From Tyto alba (Eukaryota; Chordata; Aves; Strigiformes; Tytonidae), in contig NW_024881279.1 of the NCBI RefSeq assembly GCF_018691265.1, positions 9,712,243 to 9,776,242 on the forward strand: 64,000 nt of DNA, written 5' to 3'. A program made the translations under genes and the position numbers. The notes under the pieces were generated by a model, which ran no database searches, was not told where the DNA came from, and worked only from the letters and a program-made list of their open reading frames with translations. How positions within the stretch are numbered: position 1 is the first letter of the stretch; each line of letters opens with the position of its first letter. Below, piece after piece: positions 50,408 to 62,695 of this stretch.

Positions 50408-53400
50408 GTTTGTCTCCTCTAGGCCTCTTCTCTCCATTTGTAAAAATGGATTCTACTCACCTCCAAACTTTCTGAAAACAAAACTTGCTCAAAAACTTTA
50501 CATCTATTTTGTGGATTTGAAATTTAAGATTAGACGAAATGAGTCAGAGGAGCTGTTAAGTACCAGTGTTGTGCTCAGTGCCGCAACAGGTACAGGAATT
50601 AATAGGAGCTGGTTTTGCCTTGCTGAGGTAGGGTAAACATGGACAGAAGCAGCTGATGAGATGGGGAACTGCCCAGGACAGAGGCTATTTTGCTTGTTTG
50701 TACAGGACTTGGTACAGTGTGGTCCTGATCCTTGAGTAAGGGCTGCTCTAATAACCCTACTTATGATGGGAAGCACACAAGATACCAGATGCATGTGTAC
50801 AGTCTCCATGTGGCATACTGTAAGGTATAAAAGAACTAAGGTTTGTGCTCTAAAGTGATAACGTGATGATTTAAGGATGGTTAAAATCCCAGTAAATTAA
50901 AAGATAGCCAAACCTGTGTGATCCTGCAAGTGATGGGTCTTTTTTATTCAGGTATCACAGTGGCAATGGGTACCCCACACAGCTGCGCAGTCCTCTCCCT
51001 GACACAGCTGGATGTTTCACAAGCTGGTGTGGAACAGTAGGTTCCCAGGATATTTGCCCCTTTTCATCTCTTACTGAAATGGAGTTAAATTTGTTGTGTT
51101 AGTGGCGTGTGATTGGATTTTAAGTGGTTTCCTTGCAGGTTCACTTTAGGGCTTCCCCGGCTCTCGATTTGGGTTAGTAAAGTAGAAGATTGCACAGTAA
51201 AAGCAAGGTGTCAGGCTCGAGGTAAGCAAACACCCTCCTTTATTGCATAGTAGTTTTCCAGTTCAGCTCCATGATGCCTTGGTCTGTGAAATATCTGCAT
51301 TAATTCTCCACATGTCTGAGCATAATTGCTACTACTACCACAGTTGTAGAGAGGCAGGTGCTTGGAGCAATCCCTGCGTGGTGACTGCCCCACTCCTGCA
51401 GTCTGTGCTTGGAGAGGAACATCCCACTCATTTCAAAAACTGTCCAAGGCTTTGGCCTTCTTCCTCTTCCTCCGTGGTTTAAACACACAGTCAGAAGGTT
51501 AAAAATATCTGGAGGCGTTTTGCACAGGACTGCACAATTTAGTGATTTGCCTAAATGCTTTATATTCCCCTGAATATTTTATGTTCAGTAAGTGAATGCA
51601 CATCTGCAGCAGTGGAGCAGAGGTGAAGTGGCACGTCAGGGTCTGACGGGCACTGTGCTGCCATGTGAAACCCGTACTGGTCACTGCTTGTCTCTGCTAC
51701 ATGGGGCAACGTATTTGTAGGGGTTTCAAGTTTCACTTGGTTAATAATAATTAAATGATGAAATTATGAACCTTCCTTCCTCCTGACTTTTTAAAAAGTT
51801 GACTAACCCCACTGTGTTATTTTTCCAAGGAGCTAACTTTTCTTTAAGTAATTATTCTAGGCTCATCTATATGTTCTGAGTGCTCTTTGCTCTATGTCTG
51901 AATTTGATGCATTCTATTTAATTATGCAGTTTTAAAAATAAAAAATAAAAAAGGATGGGGAAACTCACTTTGGTTGCCCCAGGCTGCAGGACTTGCCGCT
52001 GCTGCTTCAATCCATCTGCTGCCTATAAAGTGTCCAGTTGCAGGAACCCATGAATCCCTTCAGCAAAGTTACGAAGGCAGAATTGGAAAAGCATGTCTTT
52101 ATGGAAACTTTGATCTAATTTTTCAAGATGTGACCAGAGCTGCTGTGTTACAGAGCTGTCAAATACCGTATGTCCAGAAGCCCTGTCATGTGAATTTCAA
52201 AGTCAGAGCCGTATTTTAAGAGACTTGCCCTTTTCATCCTATCTGGTCTGTGGGGGAGTGTTGCTGGGACTGAACCCTGTTTGGCTGCATGAAAGAAGTG
52301 TGCCAGGCCTCCTTTGCCAGGAACTTTGAGCTTAAATCTATTTCAGGCCTTCAAAAAGGTCAGTTAAGGCTGCCAGCCAGAACCTGTGTCTTAATTCAAT
52401 GCTATTAGAATCACAGAAAAATAAAATTCCCCAATCTTGGGCTGGAGGTCAGGGTGTGAGGGAAGTATCAGACACTATAAACTGCAGAATATGCTCTCGT
52501 CACAAACTGCTTCTGCCGTCCAAATCAATCAGACTTGTCCCTGTGCACTAGGAAGGTCACTTGGGCTCTGCTGTGGTCTTTGGTCTCCACCAGTGGGGAT
52601 CTGGTCTGGGCCCTGAAGAAGCTGCTTTCCATTGTTAGCCAGAGAGGCCAGGCTGATGTTCCTTAATTTATCCTAGCTGCTAGGTCTTGTATCTTTCAGA
52701 TGTGAACTGTATCTGCTGTTTAGGTTACCCACATCTGTAATGTCTGGGGTTTTGCTCTGCAGTGAGGCAAAGTGGAAGCAGCAGTGGCGTGGCGTTTTGG
52801 GGTCTGGATTAGGGTTTGTTGCGCTGTTGGCTATGGCTGGTGGGCAGGGGGAGAAGCTGAACTTGTTGCCACAGTGGCCTATTCCCATCCTCTCCTGATG
52901 ACCCTGAAGAAAGATACCCAACCCACTCCTGGTCTGTATCTTCCAAGATACTTAATTGCCCTAGTGAAAAATTTGTATGGAATCTTACTAGAGTAATAGG
53001 AGCTTTATTTCTCCTTTATTCCCACTTCGCTGTAATCCTTCAGCTCGTGCTCCTATTTGTAATCTAACATGTTCTTTTAAAACTGGAAGGAGCTGACATC
53101 AACATTTCGAAGAGCCAAAGGAAAGATTTCTTGTAACGGTAATCAGTCTGGCTAATTTCCCAGAAGTATCTAGACCTGCCGAGGTACAGAAGAGCCAGTA
53201 TACAGGACAGAGTCTCCTGTTCCATAGTTGAGTCTAATTTAATAATATTTTGTTGTTTTGCAGTGCAAGTTTGATTGTGGGTTTTGACTGGTATCTTGGT
53301 ATGCAGGTTTTTGTGATCTGGAAAATATTTTATTTGTTTCATATTACCGTATCGGAAGGGATTTAATTTGGTTGGCTTCTTTATGGAATAATGTGATGAA

Positions 53401-53474
53401 TGTAAAAAGCAGCTTTAATGTGATTTCTCATTGATTACTTTCATATTAAAGCCCTGTGATTTGAAGAGTAATAA

Positions 53475-53644
53475 GTTTGTATTCACTTGCCATCTTATAA
53501 GTAAGTCTTAGTTTTAATCTTGTAGGTTTTTAAAATTGAATCAGCAGAGATTGCAGAAATTATGTTTATATTCACTTGCCATTTTGCTAATGGATCTCAG
53601 CTTTAATCTTTCTGATTTTCCAAATTGATTCAGCAAAAATTATG
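53475..53644 (+). repeat. Diverged tandem duplication (two copies of about 80-89 bases)
   Basis: Copy 1 (53475-53563) and copy 2 (53564-53644) share TATTCACTTGCCAT near the start, TTTAATCTT in the middle, and AATTG-A/T-TTCAGCA followed by AAATTATG at the end. By eye they are roughly three-quarters identical, with a short deletion near the end of copy 2. The copies are directly adjacent, so this is an old local duplication rather than two insertions. Function unknown. Confidence 0.8.
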
Positions 53645-54454
53645 TCACTAGGATTTGATTAAAGCATGCAGTTTCAGCTTAATTCTTTCCTAATGTGTTT
53701 AAATTTTCATACGCCAATGTGAAAAGTTTTATCAATATTAGCCTCTTATCTAATAGATCCTATTTCTCAAAGTATTTTGAGAGTTTGGTGTTAAATTTAT
53801 ATTAATTAAAATCTCGACGGCTAGTACAACATACATGTCAATTTTGTAGTTAACTACTGTATTAATTTTGAACTTATAAATAATATTGGGAAGTAAAATC
53901 GGTATGTGGGTATTACACAGCAAAAAACAGTCGTTGCATTAGGGGTGCTGTCTGCAAATACACTTATCTCCTGTTAGCTAATCACTGCTTCTATTCATGT
54001 CATGCATTTTGGCTGGATGAAATCCAGCTTGCTGTGATAATGGCTGGAAACAAGTAGGTCCCTGAGTGCTGGCAGATCTGTGAAATGCACTGTTGGCAGG
54101 AGGTTTGCACAGCAGAACATCTACCTTTGTTGGCCGCAGATCGCCTCTGTCCTGGAGTTGGGAGTGCTGTGCATGGGCTGTCCTCACGTCGTGGCAGCTG
54201 CACAGAGGCAGGAGAGCATGGTGGATGCTGCATCTTTGCTGCGTGTGTGCTGTAAATCGGCAGTTAAAGAGAGTAAAGTGAGGAGGTTGGCTTGTCTGTG
54301 CTGGTGTCTGCTCCAGCAGTTGTCCCAGCCTTTCACAGATACGAATGGAGCATCGACGCCTTTCCATCATCTTGCACCTTCTTCTTTTCCATAGCACTGA
54401 GTATGTTCTAGAAATAGATTATGCAGTGTAGCTGGCATGTGTGATTGCCATCTC

Positions 54455-54736
54455 ATTTTTTTTTTCTTTCTTTCTTCCTAGAATAGCTTTGAGAGGTGGG
54501 ATTTTGTGGTTTAGTGTTTTTTTTTGGTTGGTTGGTTGTTTTTTTTGTTTTGTTTTGTTTTTTGTTGTTGTTTTTTTTTTCAATTATTTTTTTTTAAACT
54601 TAGTTTATCTTTGTTGTTGTATGTGCTTGCTGCTGGCGGCAAGCCAAAAAAAAACCCCACAAGACAGAAAATTAGTTTGTTTTGGGGTTTTTTGGTGTTT
54701 TTGTTTTAGTCTGGTTTGGGGTTTTTTTTTAACAAT
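54455..54736. repeat. G/T-rich low-complexity block
   Basis: Long region of T runs broken by G, including (GGTT)n near 54524-54537, (GTTTT)n near 54546-54562 and further GGGGTTTT units to 54736, with a short A8/ACCCC interruption near 54646-54658. The phenylalanine/cysteine/tryptophan-rich frames through it are artefacts. Confidence 0.9.
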
Positions 54737-57170
54737 TCTGTGGTGTGCCCAAGCTAGCAGGAGTACCAGATGAGCCACTGCACTGTTGTACTCACCAGCT
54801 CTGTTTATCACTGCCTTCATTCTTATTGCAAAGGGGCAACTTTGAGGGTAATTTTTAGCTCCTGTGCATTGTCAGGGATCATGAGAAGTTCTTCCTTCTC
54901 ACGCAGCCATTTTTTTACACATCTGCAGGAGCAAGGAGACCTCTCCTGAGGGGCAGGGAGGGTGAAGGTCATGCAGATATGCACAGTGGTTGGCCCTGGC
55001 CTCTGCAGATGCAGAGAAGTTGAGGATCCTTTCCAGGCCCCTGTAGAGGAAAACTAAACAAACCAACCCACCTGCAAACCCTTGCCCAGTGTGGTGGTGC
55101 TGCAAAGAGGCCATATATGGACCTGCACATCCCACCCAAGCCTCTACAGCCACAGCCTGTCCCAGCCCAAATCTTACTCTGTGCTTTAGCCTTTGAAACT
55201 TGGGTACATGATGGTGATGAGTCCCTTTCCCCCTTCTAAAGGCTAGTTTCTGCAGAACATGTATTTGTCCTAAACAAAAGGCAGATGAGTAAATAAACTT
55301 TTAGGAAAAGCAGGTTAGGACTATGAATGTCTTTCTCTTCTTTCTTAATCTAATAATGCAAGGAGCATTAATAAGAAAAAGTGTACTGGGATGTGATGTT
55401 ATTTTGATACTGTTATACAACCCTAAATTTAAAGCATGGTTTCAGATGAGGTAGGAGGTCTGTATCAGTACATCTGAGCACTATTTTGACTGAACATCAT
55501 GGAAAATGCATAATTGCATTTCAAATCAGAGCAATCTACCACACCAGGGGAGCTGCGAGCCCCCTGTACTGCTGTACACGTATGGGGCTGCCTAAACCAC
55601 CTCCTTAAATCCTTCATTCTGAAATTGTACCTCGATGGGTGGCTCCTGTGCTGTCAGTGGGCTCTGAGCACTGTGTGCCAGTGTCCCCTCGCTTGGAGCG
55701 GATTAGAGGATCAAGGTTTGGATAGTATTGTGGTATAATGTGATGTGGTATTGCATACTATTTTAGGAACATCTCAGTTTTTCAGAGGGAAAACTAATGG
55801 TAGGTTAGCTGGCTGGATTTGTACACAGCTGAGGCTAAAAAGAAATCTGAGAATTTCTGGAAGAAATACGAGTTGTCTTGCATGCCAGGAGCAGTACTGT
55901 CCCTAATGCTGTAAAGCTTTGAAGTCCAATGCTTACCACTGCCCAGCTGTGCCTTCAGTTTGCTTTACTATTACCAAAGTAGAAACTAATAAAACCGTGC
56001 CAAATCCCAAGAGAGACTTGAGGAGATTTCTAGGAGCACTTGCTGCATTTCACATCTCCCACACAGTCACTTTGGCTGAATGGTGCAGGCTAATATGTGA
56101 GCATCACTGCTGCTGCTGGTTTGATGCATGGCTGCATTTCTTACAGTCCCTCCTGGGAGCAATCACCTTCTGTGTGCTGACTTGTTTGGTGTTAACTTCA
56201 GCAGCTTCAGTGTTGCCCTATAACTATGTTTTTGCTTTCTTCATCACCTTGAGTTGTCTCTCCTTTAGCAAGTTGAATAAAGCAGATAACAATATAATTG
56301 GACAAAATGTTTCTAAATTAGTATTGCAGTTCTCGTAATAGGCTTGTAAAGGAAGAGTGGGCATTGACACCTGCAGTTGCATGTGGTAGAGGAGCACGGT
56401 ATGGGAGTAAGGTCAGGTTACACTAAAATGATTTAAGGGCATGCAGTCAAAAGCAGACGATCATTTTAGAGGTAAAAATCTCCCACTTAGGCTAAAAGTT
56501 AATGTCAGTTCTTGCATGCTGTAGCAATATCCTGCCCATTATGAAGGCTGCCACCATTCACCGAAGTGAGATGCTTAAACCATCCTGTAAGTTGCTGCTA
56601 GCAAATGCAGTGCAGTAAACATCAGCGTAGTGAGGCTATTGACCTTCGAAAGAAGTTTTTCCTCTTGAGGAGTAACTCCTAAGAAGGCAAACTGCTTACT
56701 CAATTTTTGGTGGTTTATAATGTGCAATGTCCATAGTTTTATAAATGGTCTTTCCCAGTTGCAGGTACAACATCAACTGTTGCCACTGAGTGTGTGTGAG
56801 GAAGGTTTGGACCAGAACATTTTAATATATATTAGTTTGGGAATTAAGTATCAATGATGTAAAAAGTCTATGAAAAGATTAAAGAGGAATTGTTTGGGGG
56901 AATGGAAAGATGATAACTTTACTTTTTGTCCAAAAAGAGTATGTGACTTGCTAATACTGTGAACAGAGAGTGAGGCTGTACAGATAATCAGTTTTTTGAA
57001 GGTTTTATAAAATGACACAACTCACTATATGGCTGAGCTTAATTTAGGAATAGATCAGTGTCCTTTCTTAAGCAGCGATGCTATTTAAGTGGAACATTCA
57101 TTATATCATGATAACAAAGATCTTCTAAAAGCTAAGTAATTGAAGACAGGCGCTGGAAAAACAGTGAATG

Positions 57171-60100
57171 CACATCACAGTTTCAAAGACTGCTATTGCT
57201 GAAAGCCACCTAATTGTATTCTGCTGCAATTAATAATCATCTTAATGGCTTTGCATATTTATGACTATATAAAAATAACTAAGACAATACACAGGCTAGG
57301 ATAAAATTTTGGTTGATAAACTTTTATTGCTGAACAGTAATTAAGCATGCCTCTAATCACAGAATCATTTTTCATTGTGGATGGGTTTGGGTGCAATGGG
57401 AGAGTTTGAAAAAGAAAATGTGACCATTCAGAAAATGAAAGATTTCAAATCACAGGTATTTAAGATGAAGCATATGTTTGCTTCCGATTTGCCTGCCCAC
57501 TACCTGTAGTGTAGCTTTTCGACTTGTTATACCCAAGTATGTGGAAGGGCATCGGTTCTCATTCCCCTGTACCCTGTGAGATAGCTGCTGAAGTTTTTGG
57601 CTGCCTTCTTTTAGTTTATATTGAACAGGAGGTCATACTGAAAGATTAGAGAAGCCCCTCCTGGCCTTTAAACAAATACTAATAATCTCTGAGGTTTTGA
57701 GATTAAAATTTGTCTTACAGGTATACAAAAATAAATTCAGGATAAAGCCACAGAGAGTACTGCTTGAAGTTTTGGCCTAATTGGAACTACTCTCTGCTTA
57801 CATCCATGCAACTGAGATGAACTTGACTGGCTGAGGTTTCTCTTCAATCTGCACAGTAACTGCTCACTCTCATTAGGATTTTTTTTTTTCTCTTTACAAG
57901 CCCGTGCATTACAAAATGCTCCTGCTTTGTTTTGACTTGACCTTTCATAGTCACTAAAAATCAATAGACTTTAATGCATTTATTAAATAAGGAAGATTCT
58001 AGGGATTAACGTGCAAGGCTCACTGCTGTAGAGAGAAAGAGGAGGTAAAGAGTGGAATATTACTGCACATGCATGACAGGCTGCTGTGGTTACAAGAGTT
58101 CTCTGCTCCTTTTCTGATAGGAGCTGGTGACTGCCCACTGATCAGGCAGCCCAAGACACCACTGCTGTCTTCTCCCTCACTCTTAAGTTTCCTTCAGAGG
58201 AGGAAGCTTGCTTATATCTTTTTCCTTTTTCTTCCTTTTTTTTCCTCCTACGAAGAGAAATTACTTTTTCTCCTGCTATGGTTGGATGATACTTGACATC
58301 CTACGGATAGGCAGTGATGGGACTTCAAACACAGCTGGATACCATTTGAACTTCAAAGAAATTGAAGTATTTATTATGAAACATGCTTTGTGGATGCCAC
58401 ACAGACCTTTACACCCTTCATGCCCAGCAGTTATGGAGGAGAAGATTCAGCTGTCAAGAGGATGCCAGATTTCTGATGTTTGTAGGGGGACTTACAAATA
58501 GAAGTTCTCATTTGAAAGCATTGCTTGAGTAACTGACAAATTACAATAGGAGAATGTTGTTCTCTTTTTAAAATTGTCCTTTGAGGTAGATTTACCATCC
58601 ACAGTGTTGAGGAAGGAGATTGCCTTGCACCCTAGATGAATGCTTATTACATAAAACAAAAGTTTGAAAGCTCTTTTTTGGTTGCGGGTCTTGAATCTTT
58701 TCAGCATTCGTATCAGCAATTTCTGCATTCAGCTTTTCTTTAGCCTTAATGTGTAGTGTCACCTGTGATCATCTAAATTTGCATGCAAATCTCCCTTCAG
58801 ATTCATGGTGTTGGCTTCTTGTGTTGCATTGCACTTGGTGTCACACTGACTGGCCAGGTGCAAGTAACATAATTTGCTTGGGAGGACCAGCACCTTGGAT
58901 GTGGTACTTTTCTTCTCACTTTGCAGCTTTACTTCTGATCTGCATGTAATGACATTTTTTCTTTGAGATGAGCAAATAAATGAGTTTAGTAAAAGCTCAA
59001 GGTGCCATGCTGAAGAACTTAACTAGAAGTGAGATGACTTTTGCTTGCGTTGTCGACACTCAGAAGTTCCTAAACTCCTGAACTGTTTAGCTGTGGGGTA
59101 TTGGTGCCTGTATTTACAAACTCAGTTGTGAAGATGGAAGTAACTTGGATTCCTGAAGATTCACTGGCTGTAGAAAAGTTTTTTGTTTGACCAAGCTAAG
59201 TAAAAAGATCTTAGCATAGGCAGAGCGCTCTCTCCCATCATTTGTAACTGAATTGCCTATCAGCTTAGTCTACACTGTAGTTTTTGTTTCCAAGAATACA
59301 CTGACTTTTGTGACTTGATTTTTTTTTTTCCAAGTAATAAGATTTGTGCAACTTTTGTGTTCAGTTTAGTGTTCCACAGGTTACATATACATCTAAGTTT
59401 AGCTACCCATATTTGTGCAAGTCTCTGATTTGCATGTAAATAAAGGTGTTTAGCATGCCATCAGAGTGTGCATATATAATTACAGAAAGCCAATCCTGTA
59501 CATTTTTTTAGGTCCTTTAGAGAAGGAGCAAGAAGAAGGTGAGCTTATTATGATTTAGTCTCTAGCCCCAAATATACACATATTAGCTAATATCCATTCT
59601 GAGTGGCCAGTGTAAATTATATTGATTTCAGCAGGAGATTGACTGAGCTTAACATACCTGATAAACCAACTTACCTAGCACATGGGTGCCCACCTATCCA
59701 CCCATCTTAATGATTTTGAACGCAAAGTTAAGGTAGACTTTTCTTTAATATTTTATCAACCTATCCCTTACAAACTAACAGAGAACATGGATGCCCTGGT
59801 GCACCGTTTCCCTAAATATCAGCCACAAGGCTTCTTATGCTTCCTATTCATGTGTGTTAGTAAGGGAAACATTCTCCTCATCTGTTTAAAGCCAGTAATT
59901 CTCTTACGTAGCTGGCACACAGTAATGTGTCTTTGAAAAGATTACAGGTTGACCCCCACCCCGACCAAACAAAAAGAAACACCTAAACCCAAAATCTGGA
60001 AATGACAGCTACTTACGGCATGATCTGCTACAACGTATTAAAATCAGAGTTTGTATATGAACAGTTCTCGTCCAGTACGTGATAACTCTCACACAGTAGT

Positions 60101-62384
60101 AACTGGATGTGTCAACATGCATTCAGATCTCAGCATATTAAGAATAATTTAGAAGGAAGCAATGTCAAACCATACTGATCAAATTCTGATGTTTCAAGAT
60201 TATTTTTTTTCTTTTTTTCCCCTCAGCTGATTTATAGGGTACAGTGCTTTGGTTAGGTTTTTTTAAAAAATAGCATCCGTCACCATAAGAAAGAACCTAA
60301 ATAAATTCTTATACTAAATGTATCAGAAGTGGAGTTTTACAGCATTTTTACCTTCTTGGGACATAATAATGTCTAATCTGCAATAACAGAAGAGTGATAG
60401 ATATGCACACAGAGGTGGTTAGGTGATCAGTAATTGATTGTTTTCTTCTTAAAGAGCAAACTTCCTGTATTCCAAAATGTGAGAGTGCTTTCCTTTTATG
60501 GGATCAGCATTGATCGTACATAAAACATGTGATAGAGGGTGTCTGGAAATAGTAATTAAAATTGTAGCGTTTCAAATGTGAGCACTGATTATGTTTCAGG
60601 GCCGTACACCTCAGTTAAATTTAAAGTAAACAACAGTCATTCATCTAGAATGCTCAGAGGCTTTTGCATCAGGATGAGGAGGGGGCTTGAAGTGATAAAT
60701 CAAGTCCTACCTTTGTAATTGTTCTAGTGAAAAATAGAACATTACAGGTTAATTACATTTAAGAGAGGAACTCCTTTTCAACTTCCACTAGCAATTTTTT
60801 TAGTGATTAAAGCCCTCAATATGATGTACTTACTACCTCTGTGAAGCATGGTTTAGCTGCCCGAAGGGAACCCTCTAGTGCTGGCCGTGTCTGGCAAGCA
60901 GGGAAGGGGCACTGTGAAGGGTGACACTGCTTAAATGACAGAAGTTGGCCTCAGGTGTTACACAAGTGTGGTATATCAACACACCGAAGATCAGAAGAAA
61001 GGTGTATCTTCTAGACTATTTTCTTAACACTAACATGTCTTTCTTCTCCATCTCAATTTCACTAAGCCAGTACAAGGTAAGGCTTGTAGTGGAGAAATGC
61101 TTGAAGTTCTACTTGCAGCAGAGGCCCACAGTCTGTTGCAAGGTTGTTGGCTTCCTGTAAATTCCTCCAGATTGGGATGTCATCCTGACACCTCCCTCCT
61201 GCCAGCGGCGATGCAGAATCAATACAACTCACACAGCAGCCCTGTCAGCTTGAAGCGTGCAGGATTGCTTGGGGCAGGTTGAGAGAGAGACACATCTAAG
61301 GTGCACCTTCGGCTTGTCTCTACGTGCCATTGTGGCAGCTTGCAGTGTTAATGCCAATTAGTGTAACAAGGCAATTCAAATGAGGTTGAAAGCCACTGTA
61401 TTCAAGGCAGCCTGTGTTTGAAATAACTCTCGGTTATGATAGTGCCTTTATCTTCTAAAGGCAAAAGAGGGATCCTAGGGATTTGGTGTTGCTCTTCTCT
61501 TTCTGCGTGCACAAGTTGTTCCTGAAGCACTTTTCATTGTTGTATGCTGTATGCACAAATGTGTCAAACTAACTTTCCCTGGAGCTGCTAGGATACTGCT
61601 AGAAGTTTCCACAACGGTTGTAAAACTAAATGAATCCAGAGCCCTTCCAGCATGTTGTGCAGTGTGTGGAAACAGGTTTTGTCTATAAGTCTTCATCCTT
61701 CAAGACACAAACCAGACAGTAACTAACAAAGGTTAGAAAGAACTTTATCTAAAGGGTAGGTTGTTCCATGGTTTGCCATTATGGATTTTTTTTTTTTAAT
61801 GCTTCCTTAAGAAATATTTTGTGTTAGCTGGCTGGCTGTATTGGCTTACTGCTGAGCTTGCATGTCTCTTCCACACAAATTGAAGCTGCAGATCCTCTGT
61901 TCCAGTTATGGTGCATTCTTCTGGCTTGCTCCCATCATTGGATGAAATGCTCTAGTGAGTTGAATAAAGTGCAGTTTGGTTCACAGCGGAAGTACAGACC
62001 ATATTCCCTGTCTTAGACATTTTAATGAGAGTTTACATGGCCTGCCTGAGGCAGGAAAGCACAGAGACCAAGGTGCCACCAAAACCCTATCGCTTAGCAA
62101 AGGCAGGAAATTAACTGGGTAGAACATGTCCAGACGATTGTTACAGGATTTTATGCCCTGCTAGCTGTTAAGATGCACGCACTTACTCTGCAGCAAATAT
62201 GAGAGCATACAAGTAACTTAGCAATAAGTTAAGTCAAATTATCCTCCTTCTACTCTAGGTGCATAGAAGGTTAATGCAGTTCAACAAACTGTGAGCTGTG
62301 TCCTGGCCTTGAGGTTGTCTGCAAGGCACCAACCCAGCCAGATGACCTACCATTGTGTGCACAGGCTCGGGACTTGCTGCAGAG
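57171..62384 (+). other. Probable intron; no gene seen
   Basis: AT-rich non-coding DNA relatively poor in long homopolymers. The segment 57171-57345 carries a dense group of TAAT and POU-octamer-like motifs. A 24-nt microexon-like segment lies at 59512-59535. A donor-like CAAG/GTAAGG occurs at 61077, but its candidate acceptors are weak. All open frames are under 100 codons and unrecognised. Confidence 0.5.
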
Positions 62385-62695
62385 GTGGGATCAAACATAT
62401 GCTTAAACTGTTGTCCAGTCTGGTTTTAAAGAATACCAAATGAGGAAAATCTTACCACGTTCTCTAATAACCCATCTGAGCCTTTAACAACTCACACAAT
62501 TAGGAAGTTTGTGTCTTACCTAAAGGTTGAATTAATGTAACTTCACTTTCTGAACACGAGATCTTACTTAGTCTGCATGGCTGAGAAACTCTCTACTACC
62601 AGAACCTCTGTTGGTGAGTAGCTATGGATAGTGATTAAATGACCTTGTAGCCTTCAAATTGCTAACCTGAGCAACTCTTGGGACCTAAGACCTCA
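62385..62695 (-). mobile_element. Second ancient CR1-clade LINE fragment, antisense
   Basis: I recognise decayed but colinear matches to the reverse complement of the 3' region of old amniote CR1 elements. These are GTTGTCCAGTCTGGTTTTAA near 62411, ACACAATTAGGAAGTTTGTG near 62494, the GTTGAATTAATGTAACTTC block near 62526, CTCTCTACTACCAGAACCTC near 62589, and the TAGTGATTAAATGACCTTGT block near 62629 followed by GCTAACCTGAGCAACTCTTG. Same orientation and similar decay as the relic at 17701. No coding capacity remains. Exact ends need a repeat-library alignment. Confidence 0.62.

Larger units (their letters stand above)
50217..57170 (+). other. Probable intron; no gene seen
   Basis: AT-rich non-coding DNA with a T28 run (50379-50406), a tandem duplication (53475-53644) and a 300-base G/T-rich low-complexity block (54455-54736). 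A candidate exon (51139-51221) is described in the findings. A 139-codon frame at 55919-56338 has hydrophobic, membrane-like stretches but no recognised domain, no splice context and ordinary surrounding composition, so I do not call it. Confidence 0.5.

Noticed and set aside
55919..56338. 139-codon frame with hydrophobic stretches resembling membrane segments
   Set aside because: Hydrophobic runs arise easily from T-rich DNA. No homology is recognised and it lacks exon boundaries.
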